Notes: generated from the letters alone by a model not told the origin. Positions 1 through 7,819 are shown, counted from the stretch's first letter. The stretch is 20,960 nt of DNA from an uncultured bacterium (GCA_905214365.1 CAJMMH010000007.1:1-20960), one strand, 5' to 3'. A program made the numbers and translations.

Positions 1-74
1 GTGGGGACTTGCTTGATTTGTTAAAAGTACGATAGGGGTGCTGAAAAGATTTGACCTGATAGCAAAAAGCACAC

Positions 75-103
75 TTGCCGCCGCCTGGGATCTATGCTAT
101 GAT
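75..103 (+). promoter_or_regulatory. Sigma-A-type promoter for the GH43 gene
   Basis: A -35 element TTGCCG (75-80) and a -10 element TATGAT (98-103) are separated by exactly 17 bp. Transcription would start near 110, giving a leader of about 70 nt before the GH43 start at 184, which has a strong AGGAGG ribosome site at 170-175. Assigned from consensus match and spacing only. Confidence 0.6.
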
Positions 104-111
104 ACCTGTTA

Positions 112-121
112 GAAACGTTTC
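112..121. promoter_or_regulatory. Palindromic operator candidate (LacI-family-like)
   Basis: GAAACGTTTC is a perfect 10-bp palindrome immediately downstream of the -10 element, covering the expected start of transcription. Its centre (AACGTT) resembles operators of LacI-family sugar regulators and of CcpA-type sites. A repressor bound here would block the GH43 promoter. No regulator gene is in the window, so the binding protein is unknown. Confidence 0.45.
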
Positions 122-183
122 GGCAGAATTTCCATCATCGTTATGGAGACAGGCGGAACGCAGATACTGAGGAGGATAGAGAA

Positions 184-1737
184 ATGGATGGTTTTACTTG
201 GAATGCGGATAATGGGAACGGGACATTTACGAATCCGATTCTATATACGGATTACTCGGATCCGGATGTGATCCGTGTCGGCAGCGATTATTATATGGTA
301 GCGTCGAGCTTCTGCAATACGCCGGCGCTTCCTGTGCTTCACTCAAAGGATCTGGTCAACTGGAAGCTGCTTTCTTATGTGCTGGAGCAGATCCCGGAGC
401 CGGGCTATGAGAAGCCGAAGCATGGCTGCGGCGTCTGGGCGCCTGCGATTCGTTACCATGACGGATATTTTATGGTGTATTACCCGATGCCGGATGAGGG
501 TATCTTTATGTGTCGGGCAAAGGATGCGGCAGGGCCGTGGTCTGAGCCGGTGTGCGTAAAGGAGGGAAAGGGCTGGATTGATCCGTGTCCGTTCTGGGAC
601 GAGGATGGAAAGGCATATCTGGCCAATGGATTCGCAAAGAGCCGGATCGGTTTCAAGAGCATTCTTCATATCAGCCCGATGAGTCCGGATGGAACCAGGC
701 TTCTTGGCGAAGGTCAGCATGTATTTGACGGCCATATGACGCAGCCGACGATTGAGGGACCGAAGATGTATAAGCGCAATGGTTACTATTACATCATGGC
801 TCCGGCGGGAAGCGTAAAGACCGGATGGCAGACTGTACTGCGCTCAAAGGAGGTATATGGCCCATATGAAGAGCGCATTGTGATGATGCAGAGCGGAACG
901 AAGATCAACGGCCCTCACCAGGGCGGCTGGGTTGATACCCCGTCCGGAGAAGACTGGTTTATTCATTTCCAGGATGTCGGAAACGCAGGCCGCATCATTC
1001 ACTTACAGCCGATGTGCTGGGAGGAAGACTGGCCGGTAATCGGAGAAAATACCGGGGAAGGTTTTGGTACGCCGGTAACGACATGGAAGAAGCCGGATGT
1101 CGGCGGAACTTACGAGCCGTGCTCGCCGGATGACAGCGACGAGTTTACCGCAGATACACTTGGCATGCAGTGGCAGTGGAACGCGAACCATAAGGACAGC
1201 TGGTATGCAATGAAGAACCCGGGGCTTACATTGTATGCGCAGCCGCAGGAGGGAGCGCTCTGCGATGTGCCGAACCTGCTGCTTCAAAAGTGGACCGCGC
1301 CCGCGTTTGCAGTTACCGTTTCCATGAATACAGAAGCAATGAAGCCGGGAGATGAGGCCGGTCTGGTATCACTTGGCCGTTTCTATACATCACTGGCAGT
1401 GGAGAAAAAGGAAGATGGACTGGATCTGTATCAGGTGCGCGGCGAGATCAACGGAACAGAAGCGCGTCAGTACCTAGCTCCGGTTGGAGGAAAAGAGCTT
1501 GTATTTGGTCTGCAGGTAACGGCGGACGGAATCGGCTGCTTCTACTACCCGGATGTCCGCGGAATCTGGCGTCCGGCCTGCGAGCCGTTTACCTTTACGC
1601 CTGGGTTCTGGGTCGGAGTGAAGTTCGGTGTCTATGCGGTTCATCATGGGGAAGGCGAGACCGGAAGCGTAACGGTACATCGGGTACTGGTAGACGCGGA
1701 GCAGGAGCTGGACGGACAGGCGGCATCGGTACAGTAA
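184..1737 (+). CDS. Glycoside hydrolase family 43 protein (beta-xylosidase / alpha-L-arabinofuranosidase type)
   Basis: Predicted exo-acting glycosidase of 517 aa that releases xylose or arabinose from hemicellulose oligosaccharides. The N-terminal half is a GH43 five-bladed propeller. The three family catalytic acids can be placed: Asp26 in the SDPDVIR motif (base), Asp133 in WIDPCPFWD (pKa modulator) and Glu191 in TIEGPKMY (acid). From about residue 315 onward the sequence fits the beta-sandwich domain (GH43_C2, concanavalin-like) that often follows GH43 propellers. There is no signal peptide, so it should act in the cytoplasm on imported oligosaccharides. AGGAGG 8 nt upstream supports the start. 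It has its own promoter and operator candidate and ends 57 bp before ispF. Exact substrate cannot be read from sequence; xylosidase or arabinofuranosidase are equally possible. Confidence 0.92.
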   Translation: MDGFTWNADNGNGTFTNPILYTDYSDPDVIRVGSDYYMVASSFCNTPALPVLHSKDLVNWKLLSYVLEQIPEPGYEKPKHGCGVWAPAIRYHDGYFMVYYPMPDEGIFMCRAKDAAGPWSEPVCVKEGKGWIDPCPFWDEDGKAYLANGFAKSRIGFKSILHISPMSPDGTRLLGEGQHVFDGHMTQPTIEGPKMYKRNGYYYIMAPAGSVKTGWQTVLRSKEVYGPYEERIVMMQSGTKINGPHQGGWVDTPSGEDWFIHFQDVGNAGRIIHLQPMCWEEDWPVIGENTGEGFGTPVTTWKKPDVGGTYEPCSPDDSDEFTADTLGMQWQWNANHKDSWYAMKNPGLTLYAQPQEGALCDVPNLLLQKWTAPAFAVTVSMNTEAMKPGDEAGLVSLGRFYTSLAVEKKEDGLDLYQVRGEINGTEARQYLAPVGGKELVFGLQVTADGIGCFYYPDVRGIWRPACEPFTFTPGFWVGVKFGVYAVHHGEGETGSVTVHRVLVDAEQELDGQAASVQ

Positions 1738-1753
1738 ACAGCAGGTAACCGGA

Positions 1754-1781
1754 CGGGAACCGAAAATAACGACAGTTCCCG
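1754..1781 (+). other. Hairpin between GH43 gene and ispF
   Basis: CGGGAAC (1754-1760) is complementary to GTTCCCG (1775-1781) with a 14-nt loop. There is no T-run after it, so it is not a standard terminator; the ispF ribosome site (AAAGGAG) follows immediately. It may be a weak stop or an mRNA stabilising hairpin. Confidence 0.3.
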
Positions 1782-1794
1782 GAAAGGAGAAAAA

Positions 1795-2334
1795 ATGAGA
1801 ATTGGAATGGGCTATGACGTGCATCGTCTGGTGGAAGGCAGAAAGTTGATTCTCGGCGGCGTGGAAATTCCATATGAGAAGGGATTGCTCGGACATTCCG
1901 ACGCGGATGTGCTGCTTCACGCGATTATGGACGCGCTGCTCGGAGCAGCGGCGCTTGGCGATATCGGAAAGCATTTTCCAGATACAGATCCCGCGTATGA
2001 AGGGATTTCGAGCCTGGAGCTTTTAAAAAAGGTCGGAGAGCTGCTGAAGGAGCATACGTATTTCATTGGAAATATTGACGCGACGGTAATTGCGCAGCGT
2101 CCGAAGCTTGCGCCTTACCGGGAGCAGATGCGAGAGAACATTGCGGATGCTCTGCATATTGAGGTTGATCAGGTCAGCATCAAGGCGACTACGGAAGAGG
2201 GACTTGGCTTTACCGGGAGCGGCGAAGGAATTTCCTCCCAGGCGATCTGTCTGTTAGAGAAGCCGGAATATTACTATGATTCTCCGGCACAGGGTTTCGG
2301 CTGTGGCGGCTGCTGCCAGGGAAGACAGGACTGA
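1795..2334 (+). CDS. ispF: 2-C-methyl-D-erythritol 2,4-cyclodiphosphate synthase
   Basis: Converts CDP-methylerythritol 2-phosphate to the cyclic diphosphate with loss of CMP in the non-mevalonate isoprenoid pathway; cytoplasmic homotrimer. The metal ligands Asp8, His10 and His42 are at the same positions as in the E. coli enzyme, and the GHSDADVLLHAI and ATTEEGLGFTG segments are intact. Preceded by AAAGGAG. At 179 aa it is about 20 aa longer than usual: the catalytic domain ends near residue 156, and the tail is Tyr-rich, then Gly/Cys-rich, with Cys170, Cys173 and Cys174. In Bacillus-type genomes ispF leads into gltX-cysE-cysS; here gltX is missing and a cellulase gene follows. Confidence 0.96.
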   Translation: MRIGMGYDVHRLVEGRKLILGGVEIPYEKGLLGHSDADVLLHAIMDALLGAAALGDIGKHFPDTDPAYEGISSLELLKKVGELLKEHTYFIGNIDATVIAQRPKLAPYREQMRENIADALHIEVDQVSIKATTEEGLGFTGSGEGISSQAICLLEKPEYYYDSPAQGFGCGGCCQGRQD

Positions 2335-2379
2335 CGGAAAAAAGGCGAAAAAACAGTGAAACAAAGAGATTAAACGGAT

Positions 2380-2402
2380 CCGGCAGGCATAAAACCTGCC
2401 GG
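2380..2402 (+). terminator. Hairpin after ispF, possible weak terminator
   Basis: A perfect 8-bp stem CCGGCAGG (2380-2387) / CCTGCCGG (2395-2402) closes a 7-nt A-rich loop. No U-tract follows, so intrinsic termination would be weak; it could instead mark the boundary between ispF and the GH5 gene or protect an mRNA end. Confidence 0.35.
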
Positions 2403-2433
2403 AACACATCCGGAAAGGGAGAACGGGCAGAAG

Positions 2434-3987
2434 ATGCGGATGAAAGCAGGAAGATTATGCAGTCTGATTCTTGGCGCGGCGGCGGGAATATTTTTGGGAC
2501 ATTCCGTTTTGGCAGAGGCGGCAGTCTGCCCGTCGGTAAACGGCGTCCTTCATGTAGAGGACGGGCAGCTGACCGATGAGCATGGGGACGCAGTGCAGTT
2601 AAAGGGAATCAGTACACATGGAATTGCATGGTTCCCGGAGTATGTCAACGAAGAGGCATTTTCCACGCTGCGTAACGACTGGAACGCGGATGTGATCCGC
2701 CTGGCGATGTATACGGCGGAGTATGGCGGTTATTGTACCGGCGGCGATCAGAATGCGCTGAAGCAGCTGGTGGAAAACGGTGTGGCGTACGCGGCGGACA
2801 ACGACATGTACGCGATCATTGACTGGCATATTCTGTCGGACGGAAATCCGAATCAGTACAAACAGCAGGCAATTTCCTTCTTTTCCGAGATGTCTGCTGA
2901 GTATGCGGATGATCCGCACGTGCTGTATGAGATCTGCAATGAGCCAAACGGAGGCGCCTCATGGTCGGATGTGAAGTCCTATGCAGAAGATGTCATTGCG
3001 GCAATCCGTGCGAATGATGAGGATGCGGTAATTCTGGTCGGCACGCCGAATTGGTCTCAGTTTGTCGATCAGGCAGCTGCGGATCCGATTACGGATTATG
3101 ATAATATCATGTATACGCTACATTTTTATGCGGCGACGCATAAAGAGGACCTGAGAAGTACGCTGAAGCGAGTGCTTGACCAGGGACTTCCGGTTTTTGT
3201 TTCCGAGTACAGCATCTGTGACGCGAGCGGAAACGGCGCTCTGAATCTGGAGCAGGCAGACGCCTGGATGGAGCTGTTAGATGAGTATCAGGTCAGCTGT
3301 GTCAGCTGGAGCCTTTGCAACAAGGCGGAGTCTTCCGCGCTGTTAAAGTCCTCCTGCAGCAAAGCCGGAGGATTTACCAAAGCGGATCTGAGTCCGGCCG
3401 GAGAGTGGCAGTACGAAATGCTGACATCCCGGGATGGTTATGAGCCCGTGAAGGAGCCTGCGGCGACAGAAGAAAGCAAGAAAAATAACGGAAAAAAGAA
3501 TTCCAAGAAGGATGACTCCAAGAAAGGCGATTCTTCTGAAACCGGTTCATCGTCAGATGATGCGCCTGCTGCGTCAACTGCCGCACCGATAACCGCGGCG
3601 CCGACCGCTGCGTCGGAAACACAGCCGCAGACACAGCCTGCCCCAACGCCGGAAACGCAGGCTCCGGTACCGCAGCCCGCTTCTAGCGGACAGCTTTCGG
3701 AATCACTGTCGATTGTCAACCAGTGGGTAAACAATGGAAAGAGCTATTATCAGTACACGCTGACACTGACCAATATGTCCGGCCAGGCAATATCCGGCTG
3801 GTCTGTGGATATTCCGTTCAATGAGGAATTTGAGCTGTCTGACAGCTGGAACGGCAACTACACGGTTTCCGGGACAACGCTTCATATCGATGCCAAGGAT
3901 TACAATGGAGCGGCAGCGGCAGGCGGATCCGTGTATGACATCGGTTTTATCATTGACGGAAGCGAATCACTGAAAGCGCTGAAGTAA
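2434..3987 (+). CDS. Secreted GH5 endoglucanase with CBM2-like cellulose-binding module
   Basis: Predicted extracellular cellulase (endo-beta-1,4-glucanase), 517 aa. Residues 1 to about 29 form a Sec signal peptide (MRMK, hydrophobic Leu/Ala core, likely cleavage near VLA-EA). Residues about 35-335 are a GH5 catalytic barrel close to subfamily 2: Glu170 in EICNEPNG is the acid/base and Glu258 in FVSEYS the nucleophile. Residues about 345-430 are a linker, first Lys/Asn/Asp-rich, then Ser/Thr/Ala/Pro/Gln-rich. From about 432 to the end is a carbohydrate-binding module resembling CBM2 (NQW, SDSWNGNY, the YNG...AAGGS motif), slightly short at its C-terminus. There is no sortase or dockerin motif, so the enzyme is probably released or attached only through substrate. 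Ribosome site AAGGGAG is upstream. It sits between ispF and a LURP gene with no sugar-transport genes nearby. Confidence 0.93.
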   Translation: MRMKAGRLCSLILGAAAGIFLGHSVLAEAAVCPSVNGVLHVEDGQLTDEHGDAVQLKGISTHGIAWFPEYVNEEAFSTLRNDWNADVIRLAMYTAEYGGYCTGGDQNALKQLVENGVAYAADNDMYAIIDWHILSDGNPNQYKQQAISFFSEMSAEYADDPHVLYEICNEPNGGASWSDVKSYAEDVIAAIRANDEDAVILVGTPNWSQFVDQAAADPITDYDNIMYTLHFYAATHKEDLRSTLKRVLDQGLPVFVSEYSICDASGNGALNLEQADAWMELLDEYQVSCVSWSLCNKAESSALLKSSCSKAGGFTKADLSPAGEWQYEMLTSRDGYEPVKEPAATEESKKNNGKKNSKKDDSKKGDSSETGSSSDDAPAASTAAPITAAPTAASETQPQTQPAPTPETQAPVPQPASSGQLSESLSIVNQWVNNGKSYYQYTLTLTNMSGQAISGWSVDIPFNEEFELSDSWNGNYTVSGTTLHIDAKDYNGAAAAGGSVYDIGFIIDGSESLKALK

Positions 3988-4015
3988 GAAATAAAGCGGA
4001 AAGAGCAGATTCGCA

Positions 4016-4035
4016 ACGAGATTCCGAGAGTACAT
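4016..4035 (+). repeat. Short copy of the dispersed repeat, upstream of the LURP gene
   Basis: These 20 bases are identical to the reverse complement of the outer end of the 13985-14147 inverted repeat (13985-14004). TCGCA just before them (4011-4015) also occurs in that arm, but the intervening 12 or so bases are missing, so this may be a deleted remnant. It ends 23 bp before the ATG at 4059, the same placement as the moaC and yqeB copies. Confidence 0.7.
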
Positions 4036-4058
4036 GTACATGAAACGGGGGGAAGAGT

Positions 4059-4529
4059 ATGAAGCTTTTATTCCGGCAGCGGATGTTTTCGTGGTTTGAC
4101 AGCTACGATATTTACGATGAGGCTGGAAACACGGTTTATACGGTAAAGGGGCAGCTCTCCTGGGGGCACTGCCTGAAGGTATTTGATGCGTCCGGCAGAG
4201 AGCTTGGAACGGTAAAGGAACGGGTTTTCACACTGCTGCCGAAATTTGAAATCTATCAGAAGGAAACCTATATCGGCTGCATCAGCAAGGAGTTTTCGCT
4301 GTTTAAGCCGCGGTATGATATTGATTTCAACGGCTGGCAGGTAGAGGGAAGCTTTTGGGAGTGGGACTATTCCATTACGGACAGCGTGGGTCGGCTGGTT
4401 GCGCAGATCTCCAAGGAACTGTTTCACATGACGGATACCTATGTGCTGGAGGTTGTAAATCCGGCGGATGCGCTTTCTGTGCTGATGTTCGTCCTGGCAA
4501 TTGACGCGGAAAAGTGCTCAAGGAATTAA
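4059..4529 (+). CDS. LURP-one-related (LOR/YxjI-like) family protein
   Basis: A 156-aa protein matching the LURP-one-related family, which adopts a Tubby/scramblase-like beta-barrel. Visible support is the run of short repeated strands of the type 'YDIYDEAGNTVYTVKG', 'LKVFDASGRELGTVKE', 'FEIYQKETYIGCISKE' and the closing hydrophobic helix (ALSVLMFVLAIDA). No signal peptide and no catalytic residues can be named; the bacterial members have no established function. The start is preceded by GGGGGGAAGAG. The gene stands alone between the GH5 gene and the cysteine T-box, with a dispersed repeat remnant just upstream. Family assignment is good; role unknown. Confidence 0.82.
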   Translation: MKLLFRQRMFSWFDSYDIYDEAGNTVYTVKGQLSWGHCLKVFDASGRELGTVKERVFTLLPKFEIYQKETYIGCISKEFSLFKPRYDIDFNGWQVEGSFWEWDYSITDSVGRLVAQISKELFHMTDTYVLEVVNPADALSVLMFVLAIDAEKCSRN

Positions 4530-4618
4530 CGTTCCTGGCAGGGATTAATCTAATCGGCGCGTTCTGATATTATGAACATTGGAAATCGGACAGGAAGAGA
4601 AAAAAGTAACAAAAGGTG

Positions 4619-4647
4619 TTGACAAACACAAAAAAGTTGCATAGTAT
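4619..4647 (+). promoter_or_regulatory. Consensus promoter of the cysE-cysS-mrnC-rlmB operon
   Basis: TTGACA (4619-4624) and TAGTAT (4642-4647) are separated by 17 bp. Transcription would begin near 4654, just at the base of the T-box Stem I, so leader and promoter fit together. Confidence 0.8.
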
Positions 4648-4654
4648 ATAAGAG

Positions 4655-4934
4655 ACAGTCGGGCGGAGGATTACCGTATCGAAAGGCTGTCAGAAAAGCT
4701 GAGAACGGAAAAGTATGTCAGTTAACAGCATCAGAGAGGATTCGTCATCGGCTGAAAGCGGATCCGGCAAAGAGACTGTCAGAAGTGCATCCGGGAGCTG
4801 ACTGTGCGAAGCGAAAGCGAGAGTGCGGTCCGGCAGCTGCCGTTATAAGCATGAGTGTTGGCCGTATGGCCTTCAGGGGAGTGGAACCGCGGATTATATT
4901 CGTCTCCCGGCAGTGATGCCGGGGGACTTTTTTT
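4655..4934 (+). promoter_or_regulatory. Cysteine-specific T-box riboswitch leader
   Basis: The leader binds uncharged tRNA-Cys and lets transcription continue when cysteine is scarce. The T-box core AGGGGAGTGGAACCGCGG is at 4875-4892. Its TGGA (4882-4885) would pair with the acceptor end UCCA, matching the U73 discriminator of tRNA-Cys. A candidate specifier codon TGC is at 4786-4788 in a GAAG-TGC-A context. ACAGTC (4655-4660) can pair with GACTGT (4800-4805) to close Stem I. GGGAG (4877-4881) can pair with CTCCC (4904-4908) as antiterminator, which competes with the terminator at 4902-4934. The downstream genes cysE and cysS agree with the cysteine assignment. Confidence 0.93.
4902..4934 (+). 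terminator. Intrinsic terminator of the T-box leader
   Basis: An 11-bp stem (4902-4912 with 4917-4927, one G-U pair) with a GTGA loop is followed by seven T residues (4928-4934). Its 5' arm overlaps the bases used by the antiterminator, giving the usual mutually exclusive switch. Confidence 0.93.
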
Positions 4935-5047
4935 CACTCATAGGATATTGTTCATGAGACGAAAGCCTGTTTTTTTGCGGCGGCCTTCCGTCATGCCTGG
5001 CTCCTGCGTACTGCGTGCATCCTGCAGACAGAGCGAAGGGAGAACCG

Positions 5048-5779
5048 ATGGGATTGATTCAGTATATAAAAAGTGAGATTGCAGTAATCCGGGAACGGGA
5101 CCCGGCGATCAAAACCGATGCCGAGGTATTCCTGTATCCGAGTTTTCATGCGATTTTGTGGTATCGTCTGGCACACAGGCTGTATCAGAAGAAGCATTAT
5201 TTCTGGGCAAGATGGATTTCCCAGAAGACTGCGCGGCGGACCGGGATTGAGATTCATCCGGGGGCAGTGATCGGCAAGGGACTTTTTATCGACCACGGAC
5301 ACGGCGTTGTCATTGGAGAGACGGCCATTCTCGGTGACAATGTGACGCTGTATCAGGGCGTGACGCTCGGAGGAACCGGAAAGGAGCAGGGAAAGCGCCA
5401 TCCAACGATCGGAAACAATGTGATGATCAGCGCGGGCGCGCGTGTGCTTGGTTCCTTTACGGTCGGAGATAACTGTAAAATCGGAGCAGGAAGCGTGGTG
5501 TTAAAAGAGGTGCCTCCGAACTGCACGGTTGTCGGTGTGCCGGGACGGATTGTCAAGCGCAACAATGTCCGCCTGCCGCAGAATGATCTGGATCAGGTCA
5601 ATCTGCCCGACCCAATTTTAAACGAGATTAAACGCCTGCGCCGGGAGTGCAGCTATATGCAGGAGGCAATTGAGCAGCTTGCAAGCGTCGTGCCGGATGC
5701 AAAGCTTCCCAGAAATGACACGTACATCCGGGCAACCAGGCTGGAAACGCCGCATGTGCGGTCATGCAGAAAAGACTGA
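5048..5779 (+). CDS. cysE: Serine O-acetyltransferase
   Basis: Transfers acetyl from acetyl-CoA to serine, the first step of cysteine synthesis, in the cytoplasm. 243 aa from the chosen start ATG 5048, which has AAGGGAG at 5036-5042 range; an upstream in-frame ATG at 5015 lacks a comparable site. An N-terminal helical part (1 to about 65) is followed by a left-handed beta-helix of hexapeptide repeats (about 66-175) with the active-site segment FIDHGHGVVIGETA, including Asp82/His83 and the following His85. The C-terminal part (about 180-243) is a charged helix plus tail, longer than in minimal CysE proteins. First gene of the T-box operon and 75 bp upstream of cysS, so cysteine supply and cysteine charging share one control. 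Confidence 0.95.
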   Translation: MGLIQYIKSEIAVIRERDPAIKTDAEVFLYPSFHAILWYRLAHRLYQKKHYFWARWISQKTARRTGIEIHPGAVIGKGLFIDHGHGVVIGETAILGDNVTLYQGVTLGGTGKEQGKRHPTIGNNVMISAGARVLGSFTVGDNCKIGAGSVVLKEVPPNCTVVGVPGRIVKRNNVRLPQNDLDQVNLPDPILNEIKRLRRECSYMQEAIEQLASVVPDAKLPRNDTYIRATRLETPHVRSCRKD

Positions 5780-5787
5780 GATGCGTA

Positions 5788-5823
5788 TCCGGAATCCCGG
5801 CTGCGAAATGAGAAGATTCCGGA
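5788..5823 (+). other. Hairpin between cysE and cysS
   Basis: TCCGGAATC (5788-5796) and GATTCCGGA (5815-5823) form a perfect 9-bp inverted repeat with an 18-nt spacer. No T-run follows. It could be an RNA processing or stabilising hairpin that sets the relative amounts of cysE and cysS messages. Seen directly; function is inference. Confidence 0.4.
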
Positions 5824-5854
5824 AACACATTGATCAATAGAAGGAGGAACTGTT

Positions 5855-7255
5855 ATGAAAATTTACAATACGCTGACAAAGCATAAAGATACGTTTGTCC
5901 CGATTGAGGAAGGAAAGGTACGCATGTATGTCTGCGGACCGACCGTTTATAACTTGATTCATATTGGAAACGCGCGTCCGATGATCGTATTTGATACGGT
6001 GCGCCGCTATCTGGAGTACAAGGGCTACGAGGTAAACTATGTATCTAACTTTACCGATGTAGATGACAAGATCATTAAGAAGGCAAACGAAGAGGGCGTT
6101 GACGCGGAGACGATTTCCAAGCGCTACATTGAAGAGTGCAAAAAGGATATGGCGGCGATGAATGTCCGTCCGGCGACTACGCATCCGCTTGCGACCCAGG
6201 AGATTCCGGGTATGATTCAGATGATCCAGGAGCTGATTGACAAGGGATACGCGTATGAAAAGAACGGAACCGTTTATTACCGGACCAGAAGCTTCAAGCA
6301 GTATGGAAAGCTGTCCCATAAGAACCTGGATGATCTGCAGTCCGGATTCCGTGATCTGAAGGTCAGCGGCGAGGAAGAGAAGGAGGATCCGCTGGATTTC
6401 GTTCTCTGGAAGCCGAAGAAGGAGGGCGAGCCGTCCTGGAGCGCTCCATGGAGCGATGGAAGACCGGGCTGGCATATTGAGTGCTCCGTGATGTCCAAGC
6501 GTTATCTTGGCGACCAGATTGATATCCATGCCGGCGGAGAGGATCTGATTTTCCCGCACCATGAGAATGAGATTGCGCAGAGCGAGGCCTGCAACGGCAA
6601 GGAGTTCGCGCATTACTGGATGCACAATGCGTTCCTTAACATTGATAACCGCAAGATGAGCAAATCGCTCGGAAATTTCTTTACCGTCCGTGATATCGCG
6701 GAAAAGTACGATCTGCAGGTTCTCCGTTTCTTCATGCTGAGCGCGCATTACCGCAGCCCGCTGAACTTCAGCGCGGATCTGATGAATGCGGCAAAGAATG
6801 GTCTGGAGCGGATCGTTACCTGCGCAAAGCTGTTAAAGCAGGCATCCGGACGCGCAGGAGAGCTGACGGCGGAGGAAACCGCGCAGTTAGAGCAGGCAAA
6901 GACATATGTTGCCAAATTTGAAGAAGCAATGGACGATGACTTCAATACAGCAGACGCGATTGCCGCTGTGTTTGAGTTAGTAAAGTTTGCCAACACAACC
7001 GTAACCGAGACGGCTTCCGGCGCGTACGCGAAGGCGCTTCTGGAAATTCTGGATCAGCTGTGCAAGATTCTTGGCATTATTACAGAACAGAAGGAAGAGA
7101 TTCTTGACGATGCGGTTGAAGCGCTGATTGCAGAGCGTCAGGCTGCCAGAAAGGCAAAGGATTTCGCAAGAGCGGACGCAATCCGCAAGGAGCTGCTGGA
7201 TCAGGGAATCATCCTTGAGGATACGCGCCAGGGGGTTACATGGAAGAGAGCGTAA
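5855..7255 (+). CDS. cysS: Cysteine--tRNA ligase
   Basis: Class I aminoacyl-tRNA synthetase that charges tRNA-Cys; 466 aa, the normal length. The HIGH-type motif is HIGN at 36-39, the zinc-binding Cys27 lies in VCGPTVY, further zinc-ligand motifs are present at WHIECSVM and HHENEIAQSE, and KMSKS is at 267-271. A C-terminal DALR-type helical domain follows. Start supported by AAGGAGG eight bases upstream. Its 3' end overlaps mrnC by 16 bp, a coupling seen in many Firmicutes. Confidence 0.98.
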   Translation: MKIYNTLTKHKDTFVPIEEGKVRMYVCGPTVYNLIHIGNARPMIVFDTVRRYLEYKGYEVNYVSNFTDVDDKIIKKANEEGVDAETISKRYIEECKKDMAAMNVRPATTHPLATQEIPGMIQMIQELIDKGYAYEKNGTVYYRTRSFKQYGKLSHKNLDDLQSGFRDLKVSGEEEKEDPLDFVLWKPKKEGEPSWSAPWSDGRPGWHIECSVMSKRYLGDQIDIHAGGEDLIFPHHENEIAQSEACNGKEFAHYWMHNAFLNIDNRKMSKSLGNFFTVRDIAEKYDLQVLRFFMLSAHYRSPLNFSADLMNAAKNGLERIVTCAKLLKQASGRAGELTAEETAQLEQAKTYVAKFEEAMDDDFNTADAIAAVFELVKFANTTVTETASGAYAKALLEILDQLCKILGIITEQKEEILDDAVEALIAERQAARKAKDFARADAIRKELLDQGIILEDTRQGVTWKRA

Positions 7256-7755
7256 AGGAAGAGTTAAAAGCGGAAGCCGGATTAAACGAAAAAAGCCTGC
7301 GGTCAGAGATTATGCGCGCGTTTTCCCTTCCTCCTATGGAAGAGGGAACGTATTCGCCGCTGGTTCTGGCATATCTTGGCGACGGCGTGTATGAGATGGT
7401 GATTCGCATGCTGGTTGTCAGCGCGGGCAACACGCAGGTAAATAAGCTCAACAACCGGGCGACAGCTCTTGTCAAGGCATCGGCGCAGGCGGCGCTGATT
7501 CACGCAATTGCGGAAGATCTTGACGAAGAAGAAGCGGCGGTTTACCGCAGAGGGCGGAACGCAAAGTCTTATACGGTAGCGAAACATGCAACTATGTCGG
7601 ACTACCGTCACGCGACCGGACTGGAGGCGCTCTGCGGCTACCTGTATCTGCAGGGAAAGTATGAGCGGCTGACTGCTCTTTTAAAAACAGGACTTCTGAG
7701 AGCTGGGCTCTGGACAGATCCAAACGGCAGCGAAAAGACAGAGCCGGAGGCGTAA
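7240..7755 (+). CDS. mrnC: Mini-ribonuclease III
   Basis: A dimeric RNase III-like nuclease without a double-stranded RNA binding domain, known in Bacillus to mature 23S rRNA ends. 171 aa. The catalytic-site segment LAYLGDGVYEM contains Asp48; the second conserved block RNAKSYTVAKHA and the third ATGLEALCGYLYL are intact. The start ATG lies inside the end of cysS behind AGGGGG. The C-terminus carries a short acidic tail. Fourth position of the conserved cysE-cysS-mrnC-rlmB order. Confidence 0.95.
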   Translation: MEESVKEELKAEAGLNEKSLRSEIMRAFSLPPMEEGTYSPLVLAYLGDGVYEMVIRMLVVSAGNTQVNKLNNRATALVKASAQAALIHAIAEDLDEEEAAVYRRGRNAKSYTVAKHATMSDYRHATGLEALCGYLYLQGKYERLTALLKTGLLRAGLWTDPNGSEKTEPEA

Positions 7756-7783
7756 AAGCAGACGCAGCAGTAATGGACAATGA

Positions 7784-7819
7784 GCGCGGAAACGTTCGCG
7801 CGGAATGCCGGAAACGGCA
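7784..7819 (+). other. Tandem hairpins upstream of rlmB
   Basis: Two adjacent stems occupy the mrnC-rlmB gap. The first pairs GCGCGG (7784-7789) with TCGCGC (7796-7801). The second is TGCCG (7806-7810) / CGGCA (7815-7819) closed by a GAAA tetraloop, and it abuts the rlmB ribosome site GGGGAG at 7821. Could influence rlmB translation or be a processing site; no direct evidence. Confidence 0.4.

Noticed and set aside
5797..5831. Possible fourth copy of the dispersed repeat before cysS
   Set aside because: GATTCCG followed by ACATT resembles the repeat end and the spacing to the ATG is similar, but only about 12 of 17 bases match, and GATTCCGG is already explained by the 9-bp hairpin at 5788-5823.
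5834..6748. 304-codon minus-strand frame inside cysS
   Set aside because: Exact antisense shadow of a well-conserved tRNA synthetase; no homology or start signal.
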